DNA of 64,000 bases. It comes from QVMG01 sp032073245 (GTDB lineage Bacteria; Bacteroidota; Bacteroidia; Bacteroidales; Tannerellaceae). The stretch spans positions 210,407 through 274,406 of the forward strand of contig DAMANX010000001.1 of assembly GCA_032073245.1 (NCBI GenBank). The letters run 5' to 3'. Positions 33,324 through 41,738 of this stretch are shown piece after piece. The first letter of the stretch is position 1. Every line of letters begins with the position of its first letter. Made by a program: the position numbers and the translations under genes. The notes under the pieces were generated by a model. That model was not told the DNA's origin. It was given only the letters and a program-made list of their open reading frames with translations, and made no database searches.

Positions 33324-33794
33324 ATGTTAGACAATATCTTAAACATCGTAAAAGAGAAAGCGATGGATGTAGTAACAGGTTCAAATGCAATACCTGAAGA
33401 GAAGAAGCAGCAGACTGTAGAGACAACAACACATGCCCTTGCTGATGGCCTTAAGCAAAATCTAAACATTGGTAATATATCTCAATTAGCCAGTCTTTTT
33501 GGAGGAGGCAGTACTCCGGTAGAAAATCCAATGATTACTAGTATTAAGACTAATGTCGTAAATGCCTTAACACAAAAAGTTGGCCTTTCACAAGGCATTG
33601 CCACTACTATAGCTACGACTGTTATCTCTGCCGTAATGAAAACCTTTTCAAATAAGGTAAACGATCCGAATGAGAAAGGGTTCAACCTGGAATCACTTGT
33701 TGAAGCCTTTACGGGAAGTAACAATACAAATGCCCAAACAAATCAAAGTGACGGCGGTGGTCTTTTAGGTAGTTTAGGTAAATTATTTAAATAA
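33324..33794 (+). CDS. Small DUF937-like helical protein
   Basis: A 156-residue protein from the ATG at 33324 (MLDNILNIVKEKAMDVVTGS); the longer frame to 33288 is not preferred. It has a helical core with Gln/Ala/Thr-rich segments (VETTTHALADGLKQNLNIGN; VGLSQGIATTIATTVISAVM) and a glycine-rich tail (DGGGLLGSLGKLFK). This composition and tail resemble YidB/DUF937 proteins. Soluble, no signal peptide. 12 bp before the oxidoreductase gene, so possibly cotranscribed. Confidence 0.6.
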   Translation: MLDNILNIVKEKAMDVVTGSNAIPEEKKQQTVETTTHALADGLKQNLNIGNISQLASLFGGGSTPVENPMITSIKTNVVNALTQKVGLSQGIATTIATTVISAVMKTFSNKVNDPNEKGFNLESLVEAFTGSNNTNAQTNQSDGGGLLGSLGKLFK

Positions 33795-33806
33795 ATTGCA
33801 TGATAG

Positions 33807-34772
33807 ATGAAAGCAATCAGAATCCATGAATACGGATTATCAGATATATTAAGATATGAAGAAGCACCTGTTCCCGAAATTAAGGAAAACCAGGTATTGG
33901 TAAAGGTTTATGCAACGTCTATAAACCATCTTGATTTACTCAAGGCATCAGGAACCTTAAAAGAAAAGATGAAATTAGATTTCCCATGGATACCGGGTCA
34001 TGATTTTGCAGGAACAATAGAAAATGCCGGATTTGAGAATACAATTTTCAAGAAGGGTGACGCCGTATATGGTAATTGTATGGGTGGTTCATTTGCCGAA
34101 TATGTTGCAGTAGATATTGACAAAGTAACATATAAACCTGAGAATTTAACATTTATAGAAGCAGCCTCAGTTCCACATGTAGCAGAGACAGCGTGGCAAG
34201 CTGTCCATACACACGGACAACTAAAAAAAGGGCAACGCGTTTTAATACACGGTGCAGCAGGTGCGGTAGGAGCGTATGTTGTACAGTTTGCACGGTTAGT
34301 TGGGGCAGAAATATATACTAGTGCTTCCGGTAAGGATGAGGATCTTTTGAAGTCATTAGGAGCTAATGTGACTATTGACTACCACACCACAGATTTCATA
34401 ACCGTAGCTCATGATATGGACCTAGTACTTGTATTTGTTGGTGGAGACACACAAAAACGCTCTTACTCTATTTTGAAAAAAGGTGGACGGCTTGTCAGTA
34501 CTACCGGCCCAATTTTAGAAGATGAAGCGAAACAACATGAGGTAACAGGAATCTCAATGGTGATACGGCAAAATGCAACTGATCTGGAACGAATCTCCGA
34601 ATTATTGACAACATGCGATGTGAAAACAGATGTAGCAATTACATACGCGTTAGCAGACGCTGCAGAGGGATGGAAACTATTAGGGGGAGAAGATCCGGGC
34701 AATCAACAACTAACACATGGAAAAATAGTTTTAGAAGTTTTAAAAGAGAATGAAGTTCCTGTTGTGGAATAA
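33807..34772 (+). CDS. Zinc-independent MDR oxidoreductase (quinone-reductase type)
   Basis: A 321-residue NADPH-dependent reductase of the medium-chain family. N-terminal GroES-like domain: VLVKVYATSINHLDLLKASG and PWIPGHDFAGTIENAG. Nucleotide-binding motif: RVLIHGAAGAVGAYVVQFAR, the A-A-G-x-V-G variant of quinone reductases. No zinc ligands are seen. It probably reduces quinones or enones in the cytoplasm. It follows the DUF937-like gene and is followed by a long perfect inverted repeat. Confidence 0.88.
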   Translation: MKAIRIHEYGLSDILRYEEAPVPEIKENQVLVKVYATSINHLDLLKASGTLKEKMKLDFPWIPGHDFAGTIENAGFENTIFKKGDAVYGNCMGGSFAEYVAVDIDKVTYKPENLTFIEAASVPHVAETAWQAVHTHGQLKKGQRVLIHGAAGAVGAYVVQFARLVGAEIYTSASGKDEDLLKSLGANVTIDYHTTDFITVAHDMDLVLVFVGGDTQKRSYSILKKGGRLVSTTGPILEDEAKQHEVTGISMVIRQNATDLERISELLTTCDVKTDVAITYALADAAEGWKLLGGEDPGNQQLTHGKIVLEVLKENEVPVVE

Positions 34773-34800
34773 TTGCACGAAACTTAATCTTCTATTTCAT

Positions 34801-34840
34801 GACAAATTTGATTTATCTATATGAATAAATCAAATTTGTC
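34801..34840. promoter_or_regulatory. 16-bp perfect inverted repeat (terminator or operator)
   Basis: GACAAATTTGATTTAT (34801-34816) and its exact complement (34825-34840) with an 8-base loop. It lies 28 bp after one gene and just upstream of TACCTTCG (34853-34860), a near -7 box of the SRPBCC gene. Confidence 0.6.
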
Positions 34841-34914
34841 CAATATCTTTCATACCTTCGCGTTTATGCTAAAGAAAGATACCAATAGCTAAATATGCTA
34901 TCAAAAATAGAACA

Positions 34915-35457
34915 ATGACAATACTCTTTACTATTATTGCTATTATCATTTCCATTATCCTTTTGATTGGTTTAATTGGATTACTATTGCCTAAAGAAAG
35001 AGTCGTTAGCCGTCAATCTTATTTTGATGCCTCACCCGAGATAGTCTATAAAGTTGTGACAAATAATGAAGACTATGCATATCGAACAGATGTGCATGAA
35101 ATACGTATACTAGAGATAGATGTAGACTTTGAAGTATGGGAAGAAGTCGCCTACAATGGTACAGTTATAAAATTCAGAACAAAAGAAAAAACACCTCACA
35201 GTTTCTATTCTTTTGATTTGGAAAGTGAACTCTTTTCAGGATTCTGGACTGCAGAATTTCATGAAACGGAAAATGGAGGAACTCACTTCATTGCAACTGA
35301 ACATATCCGTATTAAAAATCCCTATTTGAAAGTTTTCTCTTATCTCTTTTTTAATATCGGTAGGTTTATGGAAACATATCAGAATGACCTTAAAGCAAAG
35401 TTAAAACAGTATTCCAAAAAACCTATAAAAGCCTCTTTATCTCAGCCCACGAATTAA
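34915..35457 (+). CDS. SRPBCC-type protein with N-terminal membrane anchor
   Basis: A 180-residue protein. One N-terminal transmembrane helix (ILFTIIAIIISIILLIGLIG) is followed by a START/SRPBCC-like domain: SRQSYFDASPEIVYKVVTNN, EVWEEVAYNGTVIKFRTKEK and FWTAEFHETENGGTHFIATE fit the polyketide-cyclase-like ligand-binding fold. It probably faces the outside. Role unknown. Its 3' end overlaps the convergent nucleotidase gene by 35 bp. Confidence 0.75.
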   Translation: MTILFTIIAIIISIILLIGLIGLLLPKERVVSRQSYFDASPEIVYKVVTNNEDYAYRTDVHEIRILEIDVDFEVWEEVAYNGTVIKFRTKEKTPHSFYSFDLESELFSGFWTAEFHETENGGTHFIATEHIRIKNPYLKVFSYLFFNIGRFMETYQNDLKAKLKQYSKKPIKASLSQPTN

Positions 35458-35938
35458 CCCGCTTATAATCAGAATCATCTGCATACACATTATGTGGTTG
35501 TGTAAACATTATTTTCTCTCCATCGAATGTATCCAGGTTTTTACCATGATCATCTATCATAATATCACCTTTAACAGGATCTTTTTTACCACAGAAAATT
35601 ATTTGCTTCCAGGAAATATAAGGATAATATTCACTTAACCAGGCACGTTTATCCAACAGGCTATTGGGAAATTCCGTCGCAGCAGAAACTATATACAGAT
35701 CATATTTATCATTTAAGTATTCCATCACTCCCACACTGCCTTCTGCGACAGGTACATCCCTGAAAAAGCCTTTCATCTGTACATGTTTATCATAATGTGG
35801 AAATGCTTCGGTTTCAGATATTCCTTTCGTTTCTTCCCGTGTAATCTTTCTACCGGTTTCATCATATTCATACTTGATATATTGGGCATAAGTATCAGCC
35901 ATCACACCATCCATATCAACTAATACTACTTTTTTCAT
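35423..35938 (-). CDS. 5'(3')-deoxyribonucleotidase (NT5C family)
   Basis: A 171-residue HAD-superfamily phosphatase. Motif I is D8-M-D10-G-V (VVLVDMDGVMADTYAQYIKY). Later blocks are FFRDVPVAEGSVGVMEYLND, YIVSAATEFPNSLLDKRAWL and DIMIDDHGKNLDTFDGEKIM (motif IV D-D-H), typical of NT5C. It dephosphorylates deoxyribonucleoside monophosphates. The last 35 bp overlap the opposite SRPBCC gene, a tight convergent arrangement. Confidence 0.85.
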   Translation of the reverse strand: MKKVVLVDMDGVMADTYAQYIKYEYDETGRKITREETKGISETEAFPHYDKHVQMKGFFRDVPVAEGSVGVMEYLNDKYDLYIVSAATEFPNSLLDKRAWLSEYYPYISWKQIIFCGKKDPVKGDIMIDDHGKNLDTFDGEKIMFTQPHNVYADDSDYKRVNSWAEIKRLL

Positions 35939-36114
35939 TGTTTTACATGTTTTGGATTACTACAATGATAACAAGTGTCTCATAGCAATTGTTAATTACA
36001 TGCGTAATAAAAGAATCAAAAGCTGTTCTTAAATAATATAATTTTACATTGTTTTTCAAAAGAATCTCATTATCTTGCAATCTCTAATTAATAAGGTATT
36101 TAAGACTGAATACT

Positions 36115-37086
36115 ATGGAAAAAGAAAACCTTAATAACAGATTGCTCGCATTTTTGCAAGATAAATATCCTCAGAAAAAAACTCTTGCTAATGTACTTTC
36201 TGAACTTCTTACAATTGAGAAAGAATCAATATACCGCCGATTACGCAAAGAGGTTCCTTTCACTTTAAATGAAACGGAACAGATTGCAAAAGGTTTGAAT
36301 ATCTCAATTGATGCATTGATTGGCTCTTCTCTAAAGCAATACAATCCGATCACTTCTAAAGAAAGTATAACAGATGTTTCCCGGGAAGATGCGAATTACA
36401 GAGTGCTCGTTAATTATGTCAATAAAATTGGAGAAATAAGCCTCCAACCTAACTCTGAACATGCTGAAGCCTTAAATTTTATTCCATTGGGATTGTGTAT
36501 GAATTATCCTCATATTGCAAAATTCCTCGTTTATCGATTTCTTTATCTTTTTGGTGACAATGCTTTTTCTATGCCATTTGAGGCATACACCATATCAGAT
36601 AGGCTACAAGAAGAATTCCTACGTATGGAATATTATCTGAAAAACATTTCAAATACGCTCTATATTTGGGATCCTTCCGTTATCTCACATCTAATAGACA
36701 ACATTCATTATTTTACAGATATTGAATTAATAAATATAAAAGACGCAAATCAATTAAAAAAAGAATTACTTCGATTTCTGGATAATCTGGAAAAATACGC
36801 AACAAACGGACAATTTAGAACAGGCAATAAATTCTCATTATTCATTTCGGGAATCCACATCGATTTCACACATTCTTACCTTTGTGCCGGTCAATCCTAT
36901 ATGAGTATTATGATGACTTTTATTCTTCAATCTATAACCTCCTTCGATAAAGAGAATTGTATGAAATTAAAAAGTAGGATACATTGCCTTCAAAAATTAT
37001 CTACTATGATTTCACAGGTTGCAGAAAGGGAACGAATAGAATTTTTCCGTGATCAAAGAGCCATTGTGGAAACACTTATATTGTAA
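36115..37086 (+). CDS. BetR-like HTH transcriptional regulator
   Basis: A 323-residue regulator. The N-terminal helix-turn-helix (about residues 18-68) is LANVLSELLTIEKESIYRRL followed by FTLNETEQIAKGLNISIDAL, a lambda-repressor-like DNA-binding fold used by BetR-type regulators. The rest (about 70-323) is a helical domain without a recognised sensor motif. Target genes are unknown; divergent 5'-nucleotidase and convergent iron-sulphur protein flank it. Its last 11 bp overlap the latter. Confidence 0.7.
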   Translation: MEKENLNNRLLAFLQDKYPQKKTLANVLSELLTIEKESIYRRLRKEVPFTLNETEQIAKGLNISIDALIGSSLKQYNPITSKESITDVSREDANYRVLVNYVNKIGEISLQPNSEHAEALNFIPLGLCMNYPHIAKFLVYRFLYLFGDNAFSMPFEAYTISDRLQEEFLRMEYYLKNISNTLYIWDPSVISHLIDNIHYFTDIELINIKDANQLKKELLRFLDNLEKYATNGQFRTGNKFSLFISGIHIDFTHSYLCAGQSYMSIMMTFILQSITSFDKENCMKLKSRIHCLQKLSTMISQVAERERIEFFRDQRAIVETLIL

Positions 37087-37975
37087 TAGCTTCAGTAGGG
37101 CAAATATTTGAACACATTCCACATTGTATACACTCACTGGATCTCACTCTTTTGCCGCTTGATATGTAGCTTTTTACATCCACATCCATAGGGCAATTTT
37201 TATTACATGTATTACAAGAGATACACTCATTTCCCGTTGGGCGAGGCTGTATTAAAGCAATAGTCGTTTGTGCTTTCATTACCAACGAAACCGGACAAGC
37301 TATTTTACAAAAAGCTCTTTTCTTTTTGAATTTAAAAGCCAGCATTATCGCTACAGCATAATAAAGCCCATTACCAACCAGAAACCACATTAAACCGCCT
37401 GGCTTACCTGTTTGAATCACTCCCCCGCTTTCGTTTATATGATTTGTTACCCAGTCATATCCCATTAGAACGAATATTATAGGGATTAAGATGGATACAA
37501 TAAAAACAATATAACGTATCCGTGTATACTTCACTGGTATCTCTTTGTTCTCTTTAATAGGTAACCATTCGAGAAAAGCTGCTGTCCAACAAGCCCATCC
37601 ACAAAACCCACGTCCCCAAATTAGTGGGCCAAAGACTTTCGCAACCGCATAATGAACCAACACACGGATAAACAGACCACTGGAAACAAAAAGCATTATA
37701 TAAAATACTGTTTCTTCTAACTGTAGGTTCTCACGCTGCATTACTCCAAGGAATATCAAAAAAACAGGTGATATCATCAATATTGTGACACGCCGCCCAA
37801 GGTCTTTCTTTTTACCTTTAAACTGACTTGATATAATACATCCAACAGTGATCCAACTTCCAATCCAGGGGAATATTATCAGAAATCCCCACCATCCGGC
37901 TGTTAAATAAAGAGTCAAACCTATCATAATACCGATAGCTGCGGGAATAAAATATTTTAACTTAATACTTTTCAT
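37076..37975 (-). CDS. Polytopic 4Fe-4S ferredoxin protein (NapH/MauN-like)
   Basis: A 299-residue inner-membrane protein with about five hydrophobic helices (IPAAIGIMIGLTLYLTAGWW; YIVFIVSILIPIIFVLMGYD and others), a segment GRGFCGWACWTAAFLEWLPI characteristic of NapH/RdxA-like electron-transfer proteins, and two C-terminal [4Fe-4S] motifs, CISCNTCNKNCP and CIQCGMCSNICP. Expected role: electron transfer from a quinol or ferredoxin to a periplasmic reductase. It is cotranscribed with the hydrolase gene 38 bp upstream, or independent. Confidence 0.8.
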   Translation of the reverse strand: MKSIKLKYFIPAAIGIMIGLTLYLTAGWWGFLIIFPWIGSWITVGCIISSQFKGKKKDLGRRVTILMISPVFLIFLGVMQRENLQLEETVFYIMLFVSSGLFIRVLVHYAVAKVFGPLIWGRGFCGWACWTAAFLEWLPIKENKEIPVKYTRIRYIVFIVSILIPIIFVLMGYDWVTNHINESGGVIQTGKPGGLMWFLVGNGLYYAVAIMLAFKFKKKRAFCKIACPVSLVMKAQTTIALIQPRPTGNECISCNTCNKNCPMDVDVKSYISSGKRVRSSECIQCGMCSNICPTEAITI

Positions 37976-38013
37976 AATGTGTTCTTTTTTTATTTGCCAC
38001 TAAACATTAAGGA

Positions 38014-38805
38014 TCAAAACAATTCATTTATATGACGGATAAAGGTTTCCGGGTATTTAACCGGGGCCTCAATATGTTTGCCTTCATATTTCCAAAAACT
38101 TTTTGTACAGTTTGCACTTTCATATAAGGTATATGCTCCTTCAATAGGGATTTGATCTTCCTCGGAATGGATAAAGAGAAGACGGGTCTTTTTCAATTGT
38201 GGAATAATTTCTTTTGCCGAATAAGGAGAAGTGACATATTGCTTGATTACAGCACGGTGTTCTTCCGGAGAAAAGGCAAGCGCAACATCTGTAAAAGAGG
38301 TCATCATGCTATCAAGGACTAGTGCTGCTACTTTATCTTCATTCTTCTGGGTTAGTAAACAAGCTACCTGTGTACCAATTGATCCTCCATAAATGATAAG
38401 TTTAGTATCTTTCACATCTTCACGTAATAAGAGAGTATCCAGGAGAAATTGGGCATCAAAAGCTATGTTGATATGGGTAGGTACACCTGTTGATTTTCCA
38501 TATCCACGATAATCAAGCATACACACCTGATACCCATCTTCAATGAGAGGTTTTACGTCTCCTACCCATTTAGAAATATTACCCCCATTTCCATGCAAGT
38601 ATAAAATAGTTGCTTTGGGTATTCCAATGGGTTTTATTAATGCCGGGTAGATAGTATCTTTCTCTACAATAAGCATAATCTCTTCATAATCTACTCCATT
38701 CACCCCAATCCATTCTTTATCGGGGAAATAAAACTTTTCATCCATTTGTGCCGCTACGGTTTGAAAGAAAAGAACAGAAATAAACATTAAAAAAACTGTT
38801 TTCAT
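38014..38805 (-). CDS. Exported alpha/beta hydrolase
   Basis: A 263-residue protein with signal peptide (VFLMFISVLFFQTVAA, then QMDE). Alpha/beta-hydrolase landmarks: ATILYLHGNGGNISKW (oxyanion HG), CMLDYRGYGKSTG, the nucleophile elbow IIYGGSIGTQVACLL (G-G-S-I-G), LLFIHSEEDQIP (acid) and YEGKHIEAPV (His). Substrate unknown. It is a periplasmic esterase-like enzyme with its own -7 box, TATATTTG, at 38832-38839. Confidence 0.8.
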   Translation of the reverse strand: MKTVFLMFISVLFFQTVAAQMDEKFYFPDKEWIGVNGVDYEEIMLIVEKDTIYPALIKPIGIPKATILYLHGNGGNISKWVGDVKPLIEDGYQVCMLDYRGYGKSTGVPTHINIAFDAQFLLDTLLLREDVKDTKLIIYGGSIGTQVACLLTQKNEDKVAALVLDSMMTSFTDVALAFSPEEHRAVIKQYVTSPYSAKEIIPQLKKTRLLFIHSEEDQIPIEGAYTLYESANCTKSFWKYEGKHIEAPVKYPETFIRHINELF

Positions 38806-38831
38806 AACTCTAATTATTTATTGTGATGCTG

Positions 38832-38839
38832 CAAATATA
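38832..38839 (-). promoter_or_regulatory. -7 box of the exported hydrolase
   Basis: Minus-strand TATATTTG, 27 bp before the ATG at 38805. A 14-bp inverted repeat with one mismatch (38887-38900 with 38908-38921, TGTGATAAATAACT) lies upstream and may be the LytTR-gene terminator or an operator. Confidence 0.5.
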
Positions 38840-39006
38840 GAGGAGGCTATAGAGATTGAAAAACTATTGGGATAGACAGCAGCAATTGTGATAAATAACT
38901 GTATTTTAGTTATTCATCACAGAAAATGGGATAAAATGCTAAGTAATCTTTTACGAATTCTGATGTTTTTCTAGATTTCTACAGGTAATAATGAGATGTG
39001 TATAGT

Positions 39007-39894
39007 TTAAGATTTATACTCTTCTACTTTCTCACGAATAACCTGAGTATATGAACGGGATACTGGAACCTCGTCTTTTGTATATTGTAACATTAATTGG
39101 AAACCCTGGGAATTACCTGTGACATTGACAATATGAAATGTGTTCACAATAAATGCCCTATGGCAACGAACGAGCGCAGGATAAGATACCAATTCTTTTT
39201 CCATTTGTCCTATTGTTGCACGTAGTTGTTTCTGTTTAATGTTATTTCCTGCACGGTAATTAACTTTCACATAATTACCGGATACTTCAAGGTAAAGAAT
39301 ATCCTCTGCATGGATTTCTAATGAATCTTTTGTATTACCTGACAAAACGATTGGTTCACCTTTTATCTCCTCCTGAATGGTAGTATGGGTTAATCGTTCC
39401 ATCAGACGTTTATTCATCTGCTTGGCATCCTTCAGATTTTGTTTAAGATGACCGTTATGAATAACTATTGTGCTGATTGCAGCGGGAATAAGACCAACCA
39501 AAAAAGTGATTATTTGATAAGTGAGTAATACTGAGATGAATGTTTCCGGATCACGCTTAGTAATAAGCCAGTCAAAAAAGAAATTACCCAAGCCTATAAC
39601 CGCAAATATCACAAAATTATTAATCAAACTCTTTCCTGCTGTCCAATTTGTAGGTGAGTAAAAACGTACGAATATTAGCGGAAATATATATCCTACAATC
39701 GATGTGCATAACGCTGTTACTAAAGCAAATCCCACAATAGCAAGCCATTTAATCATCTCCGGCCTATGATCCATCCCAAAAGGTTGAAAGAGCGCTAACA
39801 GAAAAAAAACAACTACTGTAGAGATCACTACAATCAACCATGGTTTTGTATTCACCGAAATAGGTTGTTGTAGGAAAGACTTTACTTTATTCAT
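39007..39894 (-). CDS. LytTR-family regulator with membrane domain
   Basis: A 295-residue protein with four predicted transmembrane helices in the first 155 residues (LIVVISTVVVFFLLALFQPF; LAIVGFALVTALCTSIVGYI; NFVIFAVIGLGNFFFDWLIT; YQIITFLVGLIPAAISTIVI), a linker helix, and a C-terminal LytTR DNA-binding domain (about 195-293: DILYLEVSGNYVKVNYRAGN, VRCHRAFIVNTFHI). It lacks a receiver domain, so it may sense a membrane signal directly. It is transcribed from its own -7 box at 39914-39921. Confidence 0.85.
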   Translation of the reverse strand: MNKVKSFLQQPISVNTKPWLIVVISTVVVFFLLALFQPFGMDHRPEMIKWLAIVGFALVTALCTSIVGYIFPLIFVRFYSPTNWTAGKSLINNFVIFAVIGLGNFFFDWLITKRDPETFISVLLTYQIITFLVGLIPAAISTIVIHNGHLKQNLKDAKQMNKRLMERLTHTTIQEEIKGEPIVLSGNTKDSLEIHAEDILYLEVSGNYVKVNYRAGNNIKQKQLRATIGQMEKELVSYPALVRCHRAFIVNTFHIVNVTGNSQGFQLMLQYTKDEVPVSRSYTQVIREKVEEYKS

Positions 39895-39913
39895 ATATCT
39901 TTTTAATTACGCA

Positions 39914-39921
39914 CAAAGATA
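39914..39921 (-). promoter_or_regulatory. -7 box of the LytTR gene
   Basis: Minus-strand TATCTTTG, 20 bp before the ATG at 39894. Confidence 0.5.
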
Positions 39922-39928
39922 TATTTTT

Positions 39929-40303
39929 TCATATCTTAGCTAACAATAATCCACCCCAAACGGCTAGTATGCCTAGAATAAAACTTCCGAGCACATTGAG
40001 AAGAAGTGAACCATAATTACCCATTTCCAATAGCCCCCAATTCTCCAAAGAAAAAGTGGAGAAAGTGGTGTATCCACCACAAAAACCAGTAATAAGTAAT
40101 AATTTCATAGATTGATCAATCCACTGAAAACGAAAGGAAAGCCCTACCAGAATACCAATTAAAAGGCAACCGGCGATATTTACCATAAATGTGGCTAAGG
40201 GGAAATTATAAGTGAATTGTTTTAATGCCCATACAGAGGTCAGATACCGTAATATACTACCAATACCACCGCCTAATCCAACCAAAAGAATTTGTTTAAT
40301 CAT
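39929..40303 (-). CDS. crcB: Fluoride channel CrcB/Fluc
   Basis: A 124-residue four-helix membrane protein. GGGIGSILRYLTSVWALKQF at the N-terminus, NIAGCLLIGILVG and ITGFCGGYTTFSTFSLENWG are the Fluc signatures, including the phenylalanine box. It exports fluoride as a dual-topology dimer. It is a single gene with a -7 box at 40325-40332. No fluoride riboswitch was seen in the short leader. Confidence 0.95.
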   Translation of the reverse strand: MIKQILLVGLGGGIGSILRYLTSVWALKQFTYNFPLATFMVNIAGCLLIGILVGLSFRFQWIDQSMKLLLITGFCGGYTTFSTFSLENWGLLEMGNYGSLLLNVLGSFILGILAVWGGLLLAKI

Positions 40304-40324
40304 TCAGTATCACATTGTTTTCTG

Positions 40325-40332
40325 CAAATATA
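40325..40332 (-). promoter_or_regulatory. -7 box of crcB
   Basis: Minus-strand TATATTTG, 22 bp before the ATG at 40303. Confidence 0.5.
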
Positions 40333-40337
40333 AGAAT

Positions 40338-40733
40338 TTACTCTTCTATGTCCTGTTTCTGATCTGAATGTTTTATTTTAGAGAATAACCATTTATCTAA
40401 CTGACTAAAGAAAAAAGCAAAAGAAATACCGGCCCCTATAGTTAATAGAATAGGGAATAACTGTTTGAATTCTTCAGATATAGATATACCCCCAGAGTCA
40501 GGATTCATTACAAAAAAATAAAGCCCACCACCAACCAGAAAAATATAGACAGCCAATACACCGAATATAAAACCAAGAGAAGGTAAACGCTTAACGTATA
40601 CTTTTCGTAATATTTTTCGTTCATTAAAAACCCTGTCCATTATCCGGCTGATCAACGAAGATGATGGCTGTTCTGCAGTTCCTTCCATTAGGGAGCGGGT
40701 TAATTTATCTATTTCCACATCATTTTGCTTCAT
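40338..40733 (-). CDS. Membrane protein downstream of ECF sigma gene (anti-sigma-like position)
   Basis: A 131-residue protein: a cytoplasmic N-terminus of about 55 residues (DKLTRSLMEGTAEQPSSSLI), then two transmembrane helices (GFIFGVLAVYIFLVGGGLYF; LLTIGAGISFAFFFSQLDKW) and a charged tail. It stands directly after the sigma gene, as anti-sigma factors do, but no ZAS zinc motif is present. Its ATG (40733) overlaps by ATGA with the stop codon of the original frame of the sigma gene. Its function as anti-sigma is inferred from position only. Confidence 0.55.
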   Translation of the reverse strand: MKQNDVEIDKLTRSLMEGTAEQPSSSLISRIMDRVFNERKILRKVYVKRLPSLGFIFGVLAVYIFLVGGGLYFFVMNPDSGGISISEEFKQLFPILLTIGAGISFAFFFSQLDKWLFSKIKHSDQKQDIEE

Positions 40734-40825
40734 AATATATCTGATGTTTCATGTTTCATGATTCTTTGTATGATTTCGTAAAAATGCTTTCTTCCGCGAA
40801 ATAATTTTGTTTTCACATTCGAAAG
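40730..40825 (-). pseudogene. Displaced region 4.2 remnant of the ECF sigma gene
   Basis: Read from 40825 this frame gives 31 residues starting LSNVKTKLFRGRK, a canonical helix-turn-helix end of an ECF sigma factor, and finishing MKHETSDIL with TGA at 40732-40730. That TGA overlaps the ATG of the next gene (ATGA), the usual sigma/anti-sigma coupling, which shows this was the original frame. Confidence 0.8.
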
Positions 40826-41225
40826 TTGCTTCGTCCGAAGACAACTGCTCCATCACTTTACTTATAATCTCTTTTCTGTCTTTTTGTTCAAGTAACGATG
40901 TTGCCGAATCTATCTCAGCATCACTTAATGTATCTGCTCCAGCTTCTTCATACTCCACAAACGTACGACGAGAACGTTGGGCTGAAAGTGCTGTATGATA
41001 AACAATACGATAAAACCAGGTCGAAAATTTACTTCCAAACAGAAATCCCGGCAACGCCTTGTACATTTTCACAAAGGCATCCTGTACAATTTCTTCCGCT
41101 TCTTCTTTATTCTCCATGACTCTTAACGCTAATGTATAAGCCATTTTTTCATATTTCGTTACAAGAAGAGAAAAGCTTTGCATATCCCCCGCCAGGATCT
41201 GTTCTATCCACTTTTGTTCATCCAT
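40749..41225 (-). CDS. ECF RNA polymerase sigma factor, broken: region 4 lost by deletion and frameshift
   Basis: The 158-residue open frame has an intact sigma region 2 (LLVTKYEKMAYTLALRVMEN; AEEIVQDAFVKMYKALPGF; KFSTWFYRIVYHTALSAQR) and linker up to MEQLSSDEAT (residue 134). There a normal ECF factor continues with region 4.1 and 4.2. Instead the frame runs into a nonsense tail, FECENKIISRKKAFLRNHTK onward. The true region 4.2, LSNVKTKLFRGRKHFYEIIQ, is encoded in another frame at 40825-40730. Thus roughly 20-25 residues of region 4.1 are missing and the frame is shifted. As read, the protein lacks -35 recognition and is probably inactive. Operon with the 41237 gene (11 bp upstream). Confidence 0.8.
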   Translation of the reverse strand: MDEQKWIEQILAGDMQSFSLLVTKYEKMAYTLALRVMENKEEAEEIVQDAFVKMYKALPGFLFGSKFSTWFYRIVYHTALSAQRSRRTFVEYEEAGADTLSDAEIDSATSLLEQKDRKEIISKVMEQLSSDEATFECENKIISRKKAFLRNHTKNHET

Positions 41226-41236
41226 TCAGAATCACC

Positions 41237-41629
41237 TTATCGGAGGTCTGACATTGCATTATCCATTCTTTCTTTCCGATAGATTGCACGCGCCAGAAAA
41301 AAATAAATAACATAAGCGATACCTCCAAATAAAACAGCCATGGTTGGTATAGTGAGATCAAACCAATCTTCAATAATCAAAATAGGCCCCATCAAAGCTC
41401 CAACAACTACTCCCAATGCAAGCCCTATCATAAACAACCCATTTCGCAAAGCAGGGTAACGGTTTGGCTTTTTCTCCGGTTCTTCCAGTATGACACCGTT
41501 TTTGAGCATTTCCATCCTTTCTTCATGCCGGCTTCTTATCGCTTGAACACCAATAACCAAACCTGTTATAATCGGTAGTGCTACTGCACATACAATTGCC
41601 AATACGGCAATCCACATTTCTTCTACCAT
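41237..41629 (-). CDS. DUF6249-like membrane protein, first gene of the sigma operon
   Basis: A 130-residue protein with an N-terminal transmembrane helix (WIAVLAIVCAVALPIITGLV), a short cytoplasmic stretch (RSRHEERMEMLKNGVILEEP) and two further helices (GLFMIGLALGVVVGALMGPI; MAVLFGGIAYVIYFFLARAI). The R-H-E-E-R-M-x-x-x-x-x-G pattern is that of DUF6249 proteins which usually precede an ECF sigma gene in Bacteroidota. Role unknown; likely part of the sigma factor's signalling unit. Confidence 0.7.
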   Translation of the reverse strand: MVEEMWIAVLAIVCAVALPIITGLVIGVQAIRSRHEERMEMLKNGVILEEPEKKPNRYPALRNGLFMIGLALGVVVGALMGPILIIEDWFDLTIPTMAVLFGGIAYVIYFFLARAIYRKERMDNAMSDLR

Positions 41630-41738
41630 TTTATTTTCAATTTTATAATTTTTAATGCTTTACCTATAAGACTTAGCAAGTTGAAAATCGGTTACAAATA
41701 AATGCGTTTTTTTCAATTATCGGTTTATTGTTGCCTTT

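Noticed and set aside
34772..35938. Misassembly between the overlapping SRPBCC and nucleotidase genes
   Set aside because: Both proteins have normal lengths and ends; a 35-bp convergent overlap is plausible.
40304..40337. Fluoride riboswitch upstream of crcB
   Set aside because: The leader is about 30 nt and shows none of the conserved blocks.
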